Source: Rudaea sp. (GTDB lineage Bacteria > Pseudomonadota > Gammaproteobacteria > Xanthomonadales > Rhodanobacteraceae). Taken from it: a DNA stretch of 60,398 nucleotides. The stretch's first letter is position 1, and every line of letters starts with the position of its first letter. Below, one piece after another: positions 1-8,273 of this stretch. The position numbers and the translations under genes are program-made. Under the pieces are notes generated by a model. That model worked only from the letters and a program-made list of their open reading frames with translations, had not been told where the DNA came from and searched no databases. The DNA is taken from the NCBI GenBank assembly GCA_025451955.1, contig JANWJJ010000098.1, positions 1 through 60,398 on the forward strand, read 5' to 3'.

Positions 1-268
1 CCAGCTTCCATAACCGGTGCGTGCGATCCCAGCTCATCACGTGTCCGGCACGCTCCAGATACACGCCGATGCGCCGATAGCCGAAACGCGGATACTGGGC
101 CGACAGATCACGCATCGCCGCCAGCACCGGCGCATCCTTGGCCGGCTGTCGCGCACGGTAATACAGCATCGACCGGGAAACGTTCATCAGCGCGCACGCG
201 CTTCGGCTCGACAGACCCCGCGCGAGCGCGAGCTTGGCCTGTCGCCGGCGTGCGGGCGCGCTCACCAT
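1..268 (-). CDS. IS3-family transposase OrfB, N-terminal part (runs off the left edge)
   Basis: The open frame in -1 relative to OrfA starts at an ATG overlapping the A7 run and continues to the window edge, giving about 89 residues. The translation (MVSAPARRRQAKLALARGLS, then SRSACALMNVSRSMLYYRAR, then YPRFGYRRIGVYLERAG) matches the N-terminal HTH_21 region that precedes the DDE integrase core. No catalytic residue lies inside the window, so activity cannot be judged. In this family the product is normally made as an OrfAB fusion by programmed frameshifting. Confidence 0.8.
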   Translation of the reverse strand, partial: MVSAPARRRQAKLALARGLSSRSACALMNVSRSMLYYRARQPAKDAPVLAAMRDLSAQYPRFGYRRIGVYLERAGHVMSWDRTHRLWKL

Positions 269-525
269 TTTTTTGCGTTGATCTCCTTCATCACCTCGAT
301 GGCCAGGTCGCGCTCGGCCAGCAGCTTCTTCAATCGGGCGTTCTCTTGCTGTAGGGCGCGCAGTTCCTTGACGTCGGCGGCTTCCAGCTTGCCGTAGCGC
401 TTGCGCCACACGTAAATCGTCTGTTCGCTGATCCCATACTGCTTGGCCACCTGCGCGACCGGCGTCTTGTCCGCCTCGCGCAGGATCTTGACCATCTGTT
501 CCTCGGTGAATCGTGCCTTCCGCAT
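262..525 (-). CDS. IS3-family transposase OrfA
   Basis: This 87-residue protein binds the ends of its insertion sequence and is part of the transposase. It opens MRKARFTEEQMVKILREAD and has a helix-turn-helix region (VAKQYGISEQTIYVWRKRYG, about residues 25-44) followed by a leucine-zipper-like segment (ENARLKKLLAERDLAIEVMK). Both are standard for OrfA. The frame ends at a run of seven A residues on the coding strand (268-274), a typical A-AAA-AAA slippage site, where a -1 shift would enter OrfB. It appears intact. Confidence 0.9.
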   Translation of the reverse strand: MRKARFTEEQMVKILREADKTPVAQVAKQYGISEQTIYVWRKRYGKLEAADVKELRALQQENARLKKLLAERDLAIEVMKEINAKKW

Positions 526-676
526 ATGCTCCTCGCTTCGTTGGCGGGAGCCATCTTCTCAACTTTCAGCTGGTCCGAGAATCGCCGGGCAGGTCACGCA
601 CACTGACCAATTCACGTAATGAATTTATTTGCCATAATATCAATTGCTTAGATCGACTTGTTCTTGGTCGCATTGC

Positions 677-770
677 CGATTCCCTCCACCGGCACCACCG
701 CTAGGTTTTTCAGAGAGTTAGGCAGAAAAGCTCAAGCCTCGTTTCGCCTTGGTACACATGCTGGTACACA
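677..770. other. Possible attachment-site scar: tRNA 3'-end-like sequence plus tandem GGTACACA
   Basis: Positions 677-697 end in CCCTCCACCGGCACCA, which reads like the last part of a tRNA (T-arm, acceptor strand CACCGGC, discriminator A, CCA), but no cloverleaf precedes it. At 751-758 and 763-770 the octamer GGTACACA occurs twice, 12 bp apart. tRNA-end cores beside such repeats are often seen where integrase-carrying elements sit. No integrase is visible. The rest of 597-787 holds no gene I can support. Confidence 0.3.
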
Positions 771-787
771 AAGAGAGGCGAATTCGT

Positions 788-2446
788 TCAATTTTCGAAT
801 CCATCGACGAAAATCACGTCGCCGTTGTATTCCACCGAACCGATATCGCATTGCGTGCCTTGCGGCCGTAAAACGCCACGCTGATCCGTCGTGGTGCCAT
901 CGCAAGCTACGGCGTCGATCGTCGGACTGCCGGCTTTGGGCACCATGACGTTCCAGATGCCGCCGCCACCAATCAACGCATTCAACTGCGGATTCGCATT
1001 GCTCGCGACCGTGCCACCGAATCCGCCCTGGGTCATGACGAGGTTGCCGGTGCCACCGCTTGTGCTGGTGCCGCCGTTGATGGCACTGACCACGACATCG
1101 TTCGTGCTGCCGCTGCTGTTCGCCGCGATCGAATTGTTCATCGTCAACGTGGCACTGGTCGTGGTGCAGACATTGCCGCCTGACTGGCAGATAGCGGGGT
1201 TGTCGCCGAGGCTGTAGATCGCACCGCCATCGGCGTTGCCTGCCGCGCTGTAGCTGTTTGCCCCGTTGCCTGCGACAACCGTATTGCCGTCCAGGGTGAC
1301 GAAGTCCAGGGTCAGGCCGCCCATGTAATTGAAAATCGCACCGCCATAAGCGGAGGCGTTGTCGCTGTCGTACCCATCACCGCCCCGGACCGTATTCGCG
1401 CTCAAGGTCGAGTTGATCAAACTCACCGTGCCGGCATCGTTGAAGATCGCTCCGCCCATTCCCGCGCCAGCGCCGCCAAACTGTGTATAGGCGCTACCGC
1501 CGCCGAATCCGCCCGGACCACCTGGGTTGGGGTTGGTATTTCCGCCACCGCCGCCACCGCCGAAGCCCCCTGAACCGCCGTAAACGCCACTAAGAGTAGA
1601 GTACGAGAGTCCGCCGCCGCCGCCGAAGCCGCCATTGCCGCCGGCATAATTGCCGTACTAGCCAGTGCCGCCGCCGCCGCCGAAGCCGCCGAAATAACCG
1701 GTGCCATCGAGGTTGTAAGCGCCGCCGTTAGGGCCTGCGCCGTTACCGGTTAAAGAATCTGCATAGCCTCCGACACCGCCAGCCCCAATTTCGCTGCTGA
1801 TGGTAGACGTCGAAGCGCCTAATGCGGAATTCCCGTTCAGCGTGCAGCGCGTGAGCGTGAGCGCGCCTTGATTGAAAATCGCCCCGCCGGCGCCAAGCGC
1901 GCCGCCGCCGTAATCGGAAGAACCGCCCAAGGCCACGCCGCCGTGGAGCGTAAGCCCGATCAGGTCAAGGCCACTGTCGCTATCGACATCGAACAACCGA
2001 AAGCAGGCACCGCCTGCGCAACCTGGACCATTCGCCGCCGACAGCGCGATGCCCCGCGTCAGCCCGTTTTGGGTCGCGTCGATCGTCAATGTCTTGCCGC
2101 CGGTGATGAAAAATGCCGACGGCCCGAATTCGGTGCTGAGCGTTCCCGTGGTCTGGCATGTGGTCGGCCCGCTGGTCACGCATCCCGGGTTGTTGCTGGA
2201 CAGCGTCAATGTAATCGTCTGCCCGTCGAGGGCGTTGGCGAACACGATGGTGTCGCCCGAAGCGGCGCTGTTGACCGCATCACGCAAGGTAGGGCAACTG
2301 TTCGTCGTGCAATTGGTACTGCCAAGCGAGGACGCTTCGCCTGCGCCGGTTACTGTCCACGTGGTTGCTGCGTGCGCCGGCGACGCGGCGAACACGATCG
2401 CTGCCAAAACGACGAAACGAACAAGCGAACCCGGTATGCTGCGCAT
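788..2446 (-). pseudogene. Secreted Gly-rich beta-helix surface protein, interrupted by an in-frame TAG
   Basis: One reading frame of 552 codons is broken by a single amber codon at 1658-1660 (codon 263); the frame is open on both sides. The N-terminus has a signal peptide (VVLAAIVFAASPAHA) and a CSLREA-like start to a parallel beta-helix (CPTLRDAVNSAASGDTIVF). The middle is a long run of GGFGGGGG-type segments. The C-terminal half has helix rungs (STLSANTVRGG), a choice-of-anchor-Q-like end (GSPTIDAVACDGTTTDQRG) and the tail VIFVDGFEN. A GGAG ribosome site lies 7 nt before the ATG. I treat it as a nonsense-mutated gene; read-through or a sequencing error are alternatives. Confidence 0.75.
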
Positions 2447-2680
2447 GATGTTTCTCCGATTGGAATACGAACCAACTACAACGCGTATATTAGTCCAATT
2501 GAGCTACCCGGAAAATTCCAAAGAATCTATAAGATCGGAGTCGGTTGGACTACCCGGCAGTTTGATCCACGGTCGGGACGCGCGGCATCGAGAGACTGGC
2601 TTCCCAGATAGCTGCCGCTTGCGATGCCCCCTCGCGTCAGAGTATGTTGCGCCTGTCCGTAACAGCGCGAGGGGAGACTC

Positions 2681-3580
2681 ATGGATTGGCAGAAAGGACG
2701 TGAAAGCGACAACGTCGTCGAGGACGATGGCAGCAACAGCGGCGGCGGCAGTGGCGGCTTCGGTGGACTCGGCTTTGGCGGGTTCCATCTCGGCATCGGC
2801 GGCACGATCGCCGTCGTCATCGTTGCCCTGATTTTTCCGCAAACCCGGCCACTGATCATGAATCTGTTCCTCAGTGGCGGCGGCAGCACGCAGCAAGTCG
2901 CGCCCTCGCAGCCGCATCAGCCGCTGAATCCCAACGATCCGCAGGTCAAGTTCGTCAAATCGATCCTCGGCAGCACCGAAGATGTCTGGGGCGCGTACTT
3001 CCAGGCCAACGGCAAACAGTACGAACAACCCAAGTTGCTGCTATTCCACGGCCAGACCCGTTCCGGTTGCGGGGCGGCGCAGGAATCGATGGGACCGTTC
3101 TACTGCCCGGCCGATCATCGCGTGTATCTGGATCTGGATTTCTTCAAGGAAATGGACACGCGTTTCCACGCCAGCGGCGACTTCGCGCGCGCCTACGTGA
3201 TCGCGCACGAAGTGGGTCACCATGTGCAGAACTCGCTCGGCATCATGAATCAGGAACAGCAGGCGCAACAGAGTGGACAGCCGATGAATGGTGCGACCGG
3301 ATTGTCGGTGCGGCTGGAATTGCAGGCCGACTGCTTCGCCGGTGTCTGGGGCAACAAATCGCAGGCGCAATTGAACTGGCTGCAGGCCGGTGACGTGGAT
3401 GCGGCGCTCAACGCCGCCGCGCAAGTCGGCGACGACACTCTGCAGAAAGAAGCGCGTGGCTATGCCGTACCGGATTCGTTCACCCACGGCACCTCGGCGC
3501 AGCGTTCGCGTTGGTTCAAGGCCGGGTTCGCCTCGGGCGACATCAAGAGCTGCGATACCTTCAGCGCGGCGACGCTGTAA
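2681..3580 (+). CDS. Neutral zinc metallopeptidase, YpfJ family (membrane anchored)
   Basis: This 299-residue predicted membrane-anchored zinc peptidase has an acidic and Gly-rich N-terminus, one hydrophobic segment at about residues 38-63, and the peptidase domain outside. The zinc motif HEVGHH is at residues 176-181, followed by the family-typical LELQADCFAGVWG. Length and order fit the Zn_peptidase_2 (YpfJ) family, whose substrate is unknown. A strong GAGGGGAG ribosome site sits just before the ATG. It stands alone and is convergent with the metal cluster downstream. Confidence 0.9.
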   Translation: MDWQKGRESDNVVEDDGSNSGGGSGGFGGLGFGGFHLGIGGTIAVVIVALIFPQTRPLIMNLFLSGGGSTQQVAPSQPHQPLNPNDPQVKFVKSILGSTEDVWGAYFQANGKQYEQPKLLLFHGQTRSGCGAAQESMGPFYCPADHRVYLDLDFFKEMDTRFHASGDFARAYVIAHEVGHHVQNSLGIMNQEQQAQQSGQPMNGATGLSVRLELQADCFAGVWGNKSQAQLNWLQAGDVDAALNAAAQVGDDTLQKEARGYAVPDSFTHGTSAQRSRWFKAGFASGDIKSCDTFSAATL

Positions 3581-3595
3581 CGATCGCGATCTCAC

Positions 3596-3618
3596 GGCGG
3601 GGCTGCAAGAGCCCCGCC
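3596..3618. terminator. Hairpin between convergent genes
   Basis: GGCGGGGCT and AGCCCCGCC form a 9-bp GC-rich stem with a 5-nt loop, 16 bp after the metallopeptidase stop and 8 bp from the stop of the convergent MerT-like gene. It could end both transcripts; there is no long T run. Confidence 0.6.
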
Positions 3619-3625
3619 TTCGCCA

Positions 3626-4009
3626 TCACGCTGCCAGCCACGGCAGCACGAACGCAAACGCCGCGCCAGCGCAAAATGTGAGCAACGCCACGGCATAGAG
3701 CATCGCGCTGATCCGGCGCAGGCGTACGCAAGTATGCGCGAGATCGGGATCAGCAGGACACGCATAACGCCGCGCGCGCATGATGGCCACACCGGCAATC
3801 GCCAACAAGGCCGCAGCAACGCCGAATACCAACGACTTATGCTCGCTCAGCCAGATCAATTGCGGAATGGCACTGACCAATCCTGCCAGCACCGCACCGG
3901 TACCCAAGGCCACCATTACGGCGGGCAGCACACAGCACACCAGCGTGCCCGAACTGGCGAGCAAGGCGACGAAGGCGAGTGCGGCGTTGCGTCGCAATGG
4001 CGCATTCAT
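3626..4009 (-). CDS. MerT-like small inner-membrane metal transport protein
   Basis: This 127-residue protein has about three hydrophobic segments. The first contains a vicinal cysteine pair (GTLVCCVLPAVMVALG, about residues 21-36), the hallmark of MerT-type mercuric transporters, which take metal from a periplasmic HMA partner. A second cysteine pair-like stretch (CPADPDLAHTC) lies in the loop before the last helix. Its start overlaps the stop of the MerP-like gene, so the two are probably translationally coupled. The metal is not determined; copper is as possible as mercury. No merR, merA or merB is nearby. Confidence 0.7.
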   Translation of the reverse strand: MNAPLRRNAALAFVALLASSGTLVCCVLPAVMVALGTGAVLAGLVSAIPQLIWLSEHKSLVFGVAAALLAIAGVAIMRARRYACPADPDLAHTCVRLRRISAMLYAVALLTFCAGAAFAFVLPWLAA

Positions 4010-4344
4010 GGTTTCGCCTTCAGGCGTGTGCGCACCTGATCCAGCGTTTCGTCCTCGCGGCGGATCGCCTTGACCGTGTAGCCGGCATCGGTCAACGCGC
4101 GCTTCAAGTCCGCGTCGGAGATGTCCTGACCATCCTTGGTCGATACGGCAACGAGCTTATTCTCCAGGCTCACCACCACGCCGGCGGTGGCTGGAAATGC
4201 GTGCAGCTTCTTGGTGATGCCTTGCGCACAGAACGCGCAGACCAGGCCGTTGACGTCCATCTCGATGGTCGCGGCGGCGGCGATAGGCATGGTTTGCATC
4301 CAGACCAGCACCGCGATTGTCACAAAAAGTATATTTTTACTCAT
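4006..4344 (-). CDS. Periplasmic heavy-metal-associated (MerP-like) protein
   Basis: The chosen start gives 112 residues with a signal peptide (ILFVTIAVLVWMQTMPIAAA) and one HMA-type domain carrying CAFC in DVNGLVCAFCAQGITKKL, the usual CxxC metal site. The predicted role is to bind a soft metal in the periplasm and pass it to the membrane protein encoded just downstream. A longer frame begins at 4458 but lacks a signal peptide at its N-terminus, so the inner methionine is preferred. The gene sits 14 bp after the outer-membrane-like gene and overlaps the MerT-like gene by 4 bp. Confidence 0.75.
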   Translation of the reverse strand: MSKNILFVTIAVLVWMQTMPIAAAATIEMDVNGLVCAFCAQGITKKLHAFPATAGVVVSLENKLVAVSTKDGQDISDADLKRALTDAGYTVKAIRREDETLDQVRTRLKAKP

Positions 4345-4358
4345 CTTCGTCTCTCGCT

Positions 4359-5027
4359 TCAGAAATTGAACATCGCCATGATTTGCGGTTTGCCTGCGTT
4401 GGTCACACCAACCTCGATCCAGGCGCCGCCCTTGAACAGACGGATCAGTGCGGCCCATTCCGTGCCGCGGTGCAGATTGCCGGTGTACTCACGACCTTGC
4501 AGCACGAACCACGTCGCCAGATCCTGATAATCGTGTTCGTAGGGCGCAAAGCCCAGTTGCAACGTATCCACGCGATGCGAATAGGCACTCGATTCCTGCA
4601 GATCACTGACCACCGATGCATAGATGCGCCGGGTTTCGTAGTCGGCCTGAAAACCGGCATTGCAATCGAGCCGGCTGCCACGGAAATCGTTGCCCGTCGC
4701 GGTACCCAATCCGCCCCAGGCGAAGACGTTCGCCTGCGCGTCGTCCAGATTCCAGCGGTGCGCCAGATAATTGACGCGCAGATAACTGATGTCGCGGCTG
4801 CGATTCACCGCGTCGCTGTCCAGGCGCAAGTGCCCGCCGCCAAGCGACAACCAGTAATACGGCGCGTAGAACGCCTGCGCTTCCTCCATCGTACCGGCGC
4901 CGTATTCGAGCATGATCGTGGTGCCGTTTGCGAACGCAATCGGCTTGGAATGCGCCGGCATGGTGAACGCCAACGCGAGCAGACCGCCCGCTCCGGCGCG
5001 GACAAGACTTGAATTGACGGAAAACAT
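4359..5027 (-). CDS. Probable outer-membrane beta-barrel protein of a metal-related cluster, function unknown
   Basis: I do not recognise a named family with certainty. The 222-residue product begins with a signal peptide (AGAGGLLALAFTMPAHS). It then has alternating polar and aromatic segments typical of a small barrel (YGAGTMEEAQAFYAPYYWLSL) and ends in a phenylalanine (IMAMFNF), as many outer-membrane proteins do. The ATG at 5027 is preferred because a GGAG site lies about 8 nt upstream and the signal peptide begins there. Position between a Cys/His-rich exported peptide and MerP/MerT-like genes suggests metal handling; this is inference. Confidence 0.65.
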   Translation of the reverse strand: MFSVNSSLVRAGAGGLLALAFTMPAHSKPIAFANGTTIMLEYGAGTMEEAQAFYAPYYWLSLGGGHLRLDSDAVNRSRDISYLRVNYLAHRWNLDDAQANVFAWGGLGTATGNDFRGSRLDCNAGFQADYETRRIYASVVSDLQESSAYSHRVDTLQLGFAPYEHDYQDLATWFVLQGREYTGNLHRGTEWAALIRLFKGGAWIEVGVTNAGKPQIMAMFNF

Positions 5028-5100
5028 GATTCGCTCCGAATCGTACGTGCAAGCGCACGCTCGCCGCGCCACAGCGCGGACTCGAAACTCGTAGACAGCG

Positions 5101-5427
5101 TCAAACGATCGGAGGTCGCATCGGCGCGCTATCGATGCGGGTTTGCGGCGACGCATCGCTGCGTGACGGCATCACACGGAACGCATATACCCCAACTGTC
5201 GCATATGCCAATGGGGCGATAAGCGTTGTTGCCGGGCAGTTTGCGCAAAACTTCGTGCAATCGCGTTTGCACGGCGTATGTGGACAACATGGACAGTGCG
5301 AGTGCTGTGCCATCGCGCCGTGCTGGCAGCAGGATTCGTGCGCGGACATGGCGCCGCCGAACGCACCGACGCCGCCTTGCAGGATCAGGGCGATGGCGAT
5401 CAGGAATTGAAGCGCGAGGCGTTGCAT
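5101..5427 (-). CDS. Small exported Cys/His-rich protein
   Basis: The likely product is 108 residues. It has an N-terminal hydrophobic signal or anchor (LALQFLIAIALILQGGVGAF), then a dense Cys/His block (ESCCQHGAMAQHSHCPCCPH followed by TPCKRDCTKFCANC), a second hydrophobic patch and a basic tail. About ten cysteines and five histidines in some 40 residues imply metal binding or many disulfides in the periplasm. It is first in a run of four minus-strand genes. The family is not recognised, and the start is uncertain because its ribosome site is weak. Confidence 0.55.
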   Translation of the reverse strand: MQRLALQFLIAIALILQGGVGAFGGAMSAHESCCQHGAMAQHSHCPCCPHTPCKRDCTKFCANCPATTLIAPLAYATVGVYAFRVMPSRSDASPQTRIDSAPMRPPIV

Positions 5428-5556
5428 GGTGTTTGGCGACTGAGCTACAGGCGACTCTACTGCGACCTGACCGCTACGTCGAGAAAATCCTTTCACACAC
5501 TGGAAATGATTGTGCCGACATCGCATAGTAACGGACAGACTGGATCGGAAATCCCG

Positions 5557-6804
5557 ATGAAATCGCTCACCCGCATGGTTTGCTGTTTGTTCGTTCTGCT
5601 GCTTGCCGCGTGCGCAGCGCCTCCGCAAAAACCTCTGCAGCCGGTCTACTCGCCGCTGATCCTTATTTCGTTCGACGGCTATCGCGCCGATTACATTTCG
5701 CGCGGACTGTCGCCAAATCTTGCCGCGCTGGCCGCAGATGGCGTGCGTGCACAGGCGATGCGTTCAGCCTTTCCGACCCTGACCTTTCCCAATCACTACA
5801 CGATCGTGACCGGCCTGTATCCGGATCATCACGGCATCGTCAACAACCGTTTCATCGATCCAGTCAGCGGCAAGAAATTTGTATACAACGACCGAAGAAC
5901 CACCGACGATCCGGCCTGGTGGGGCGGCGAACCGCTGTGGGTGAGTGTGGAAAAACAGGGCGAGCACGCGGCGACCATGTTCTGGCCGGGCTCGGATGTC
6001 GATATCGACGGCGTGCGCCCGGAGCACTGGCTGCCGTTCAACGGCAAGATGGCGCCGGATGCGCGCGTCGATCAAGCTTTGGCGTGGCTCGATCTGCCGG
6101 CCGGTCAACGCCCGGATTTCCTCACTTTGTATTTCGAGCAGGTCGATCATGCCGGCCACGCGGCCGGGCCGGATTCGGCGCAAGTTGATGCAGCCTTGCG
6201 CGAAGTCGATGCCGCGCTCGGTCGCCTCATTGCCGGACTCAAGCAGCGTGGGATTTTTCACTCGGCGAATATCGTCATCGTCTCCGATCACGGCATGACG
6301 GCGACCAGCGAAAACCGTATTGTCGTACTGGACAAAGTCGTCAATATGCAGGATGTCAATCTCGTCAATGCGGGCATCCTCGCCGGCTTGGCGCCGAAAC
6401 CCGGGCACGAAACCGAAGTCGATCATGCGTTGCTGACGTCGCACGCGCACATGCGCTGCTGGAAAAAATCCGAGGTGCCGGCGCGCCTGCATTACGGCAC
6501 GAATGCGCGCATCCCGCCGCTACTGTGCTTGGCCGACGACGGCTGGTTGATCGACACGCAAGCGTATCTGAACCGTCCGAATCGCCATATCTCGCTCGGC
6601 GAACACGGTTACGACAATGCCGATCCGAAAATGGCCGCGCTGTTCGTCGCGCACGGCCCAGCGTTCAAATCCGGCTTGGTCGTGCCGGAATTCGACAATG
6701 TGGATTTGTATCCTTTGCTGACTCGACTACTTGGCATTCGACCGCGACCGAACGACGGATCCATCGGCCCGGTCGCGGCAATGCTGCAATCGGCGCGGCA
6801 CTGA
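5557..6804 (+). CDS. Lipoprotein ectonucleotide pyrophosphatase/phosphodiesterase (alkaline phosphatase superfamily)
   Basis: This 415-residue two-metal hydrolase is predicted to cleave phosphodiester or pyrophosphate bonds of nucleotides in the envelope. The first metal aspartate is in ISFDGYRADY (about residue 40). The nucleophilic threonine is in PTLTFPNHYTIVTGLYPDHHG (threonine before FPNH, about 76). Further metal ligands are in DHAGHAAGPDS and SDHGM. This is the NPP pattern. The ATG at 5557 gives a lipobox (LLLAAC, Cys19); an upstream extension of the frame antisense to the previous gene is rejected. Its stop is 4 bp before the next gene, suggesting one transcript. Confidence 0.88.
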   Translation: MKSLTRMVCCLFVLLLAACAAPPQKPLQPVYSPLILISFDGYRADYISRGLSPNLAALAADGVRAQAMRSAFPTLTFPNHYTIVTGLYPDHHGIVNNRFIDPVSGKKFVYNDRRTTDDPAWWGGEPLWVSVEKQGEHAATMFWPGSDVDIDGVRPEHWLPFNGKMAPDARVDQALAWLDLPAGQRPDFLTLYFEQVDHAGHAAGPDSAQVDAALREVDAALGRLIAGLKQRGIFHSANIVIVSDHGMTATSENRIVVLDKVVNMQDVNLVNAGILAGLAPKPGHETEVDHALLTSHAHMRCWKKSEVPARLHYGTNARIPPLLCLADDGWLIDTQAYLNRPNRHISLGEHGYDNADPKMAALFVAHGPAFKSGLVVPEFDNVDLYPLLTRLLGIRPRPNDGSIGPVAAMLQSARH

Positions 6805-6808
6805 GCGC

Positions 6809-7639
6809 ATGCCCGCCTTCGCGCAAAACCTGGACTGGCTGATCTGGTTGCAGCGCGTCGCCGGTCTGGTGCTGTTCGGTGGTTTTGTCCTCATGCTGGC
6901 GGGAGAATGGCTGTTGCCGGCGATGGGATCGCGCTGGAATCTGCGCCGGCTCGGCCACGGTACGCACAATCTGTTGCTGTGGCTGCTTGGCATCGCGGTC
7001 ATGTCGGTGGTGTTCGGCGGCACGATCTGGCTGTTGCTGCAATGGATGCAATTCCGCCGCATCGGCGTGCTGTATTTCCTGCCGCTACCGTTCTGGCTGC
7101 ACGCCATACTCGCCTTCGCCCTGCTCGACGCGAGCGATTACATTTTCCACCGCATGAGCCACAATGTGCGCTGGCTGTGGCTGCTGCACGCGGTGCACCA
7201 CTCCGATCCGCGCGTGGACGTGACCACGAATTTGCGCCAGCATCCACTGCATTTGATCCCCACGGAATTGTGGAAGCTCGTCGCCTGCGCGGCTATCGGG
7301 GTGCCGGCCTGGGTATTCCTGATCCACGAAATCCTGAATCTGGGATTCGCGCATCTACATCACGCAGCGGTGCGCTGGCCGCACTGGATCGACCGCGTGC
7401 TGCCATGGCTGGTGATCACGCCGCGCCTGCACTGGAGCCATCATTCGCCGGATGTGGCGCGCACCAATTCCAACTATGGCGTGATCCTGTCGCTGTGGGA
7501 TCGTGCGTTTGGCACACTCACGCCGCCGATAACCGGCGCACCCGAATTCGGATTGCGTGCACTCAACGCGCCGCGCTGGCACAGCGCCTGGGGCATGTTG
7601 CTGACGCCGTGGCGGGCGCGCAAGCTGCCCCAGTTGTGA
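6809..7639 (+). CDS. Sterol desaturase / fatty acid hydroxylase family membrane protein
   Basis: This 276-residue integral membrane di-iron oxygenase-like protein has the three histidine clusters of the family: HRMSH (114-118), HAVHH (127-131) and HWSHH near the C-terminus (LHWSHHSPDVARTNSNYG). Four hydrophobic segments precede and separate them. Family members hydroxylate or desaturate lipids; the substrate here is unknown. It starts 4 bp after the phosphodiesterase stop, so co-transcription is likely, though no functional link is known. Confidence 0.85.
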   Translation: MPAFAQNLDWLIWLQRVAGLVLFGGFVLMLAGEWLLPAMGSRWNLRRLGHGTHNLLLWLLGIAVMSVVFGGTIWLLLQWMQFRRIGVLYFLPLPFWLHAILAFALLDASDYIFHRMSHNVRWLWLLHAVHHSDPRVDVTTNLRQHPLHLIPTELWKLVACAAIGVPAWVFLIHEILNLGFAHLHHAAVRWPHWIDRVLPWLVITPRLHWSHHSPDVARTNSNYGVILSLWDRAFGTLTPPITGAPEFGLRALNAPRWHSAWGMLLTPWRARKLPQL

Positions 7640-7641
7640 AC

Positions 7642-8205
7642 TCAGGCGCGCTTGCGGTTGGCGAAATACGTACCGATGCCGAGCAGCATCAGGCACAACG
7701 CGGTCAGCAGCTTCGGATCCAGCATCGGCGTCGACGCCAGCGCGGCGACCAAGGCGCCGGCCAGGGAGGTCAGCGGGCCGCTGTTGCCATTGCATGTGAG
7801 CGAAAATCCGCCAATTAGCCCGACCGCAGTGCAATTCCCGGTCAATTGCGCGCTCTCGTTGCTGGCCGAACTCGCCTTGTATTGCACGATTACCGTGCAG
7901 GTTGGCGAACCGGCCGACAGGACCGTCGTGCCGGCTACGCAGGTGCCGCCGACAATGGCGAAATCCCCTGCATTCGCCCCCGCGGTCGCCAGTGCGGCAA
8001 TACTGGCGCCATTACCTGATCCGCCATTGCCGTTGAACGTCAGCGTAATCGTTTTTGTGGGTCCCGCGGTGCCGATCGCCGGAGACAGCAACGAGGTGGC
8101 CGGGCCACCCATGATCGAAGGCGTCGTGATTCCCGCAAACGCGGGCGTTGCCAGAGACATGGCAGTCATGGCAAAGCAAAGGCCAACCCAGTGTGGATAA
8201 CGCAT
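7642..8205 (-). CDS. Secreted surface protein with C-terminal membrane anchor (sorting-type tail)
   Basis: The 187-residue protein has a signal peptide (VGLCFAMTAMSLATPAFA), one beta-rich domain resembling choice-of-anchor-D repeats (GDFAIVGGTCVAGTTVLS, SPTCTVIVQYKAS) and a C-terminal PMLDP-hydrophobic helix-RKRA tail. That tail layout resembles IPTL/PEP-type sorting signals but does not match the canonical motif, so the sorting enzyme is uncertain and none is in the window. A GGGGAGGG ribosome site supports the start. It is convergent with the desaturase gene, with a 2-bp gap. Confidence 0.7.
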   Translation of the reverse strand: MRYPHWVGLCFAMTAMSLATPAFAGITTPSIMGGPATSLLSPAIGTAGPTKTITLTFNGNGGSGNGASIAALATAGANAGDFAIVGGTCVAGTTVLSAGSPTCTVIVQYKASSASNESAQLTGNCTAVGLIGGFSLTCNGNSGPLTSLAGALVAALASTPMLDPKLLTALCLMLLGIGTYFANRKRA

Positions 8206-8273
8206 TTTTCACCCTCCCCGATGTGGTGTCGCGGCGATCATAGCTGCACGCAAGCCGTCGGCGCAAGCGGCCA

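Larger units (their letters stand above)
1..596 (-). mobile_element. IS3-family insertion sequence, partial (cut by window edge)
   Basis: Two overlapping reading frames on the minus strand have the classic IS3 arrangement: a short helix-turn-helix OrfA followed in the -1 frame by OrfB. The upstream end appears to lie near 591-596, where the minus strand reads TGACCTGCCCGGCGATTCTC, a TG-starting terminus of the kind seen in IS407-like members. The other terminus and most of OrfB lie outside the window. The exact end and subgroup are inferred. Confidence 0.8.

Noticed and set aside
677-697. Complete tRNA gene ending at CACCGGCACCA
   Set aside because: No matching acceptor 5' strand, D-arm or anticodon arm precedes it, so only a 3'-end-like fragment is supported.
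2049-2831. Open frame of 260 codons on the plus strand
   Set aside because: It is antisense to the beta-helix gene and runs into the metallopeptidase N-terminus; no ribosome site or similarity.
3626-5427. A classical mercury-resistance operon
   Set aside because: MerT- and MerP-like genes are present but merA, merB, merD and merR are absent, so mercury reduction cannot be claimed.
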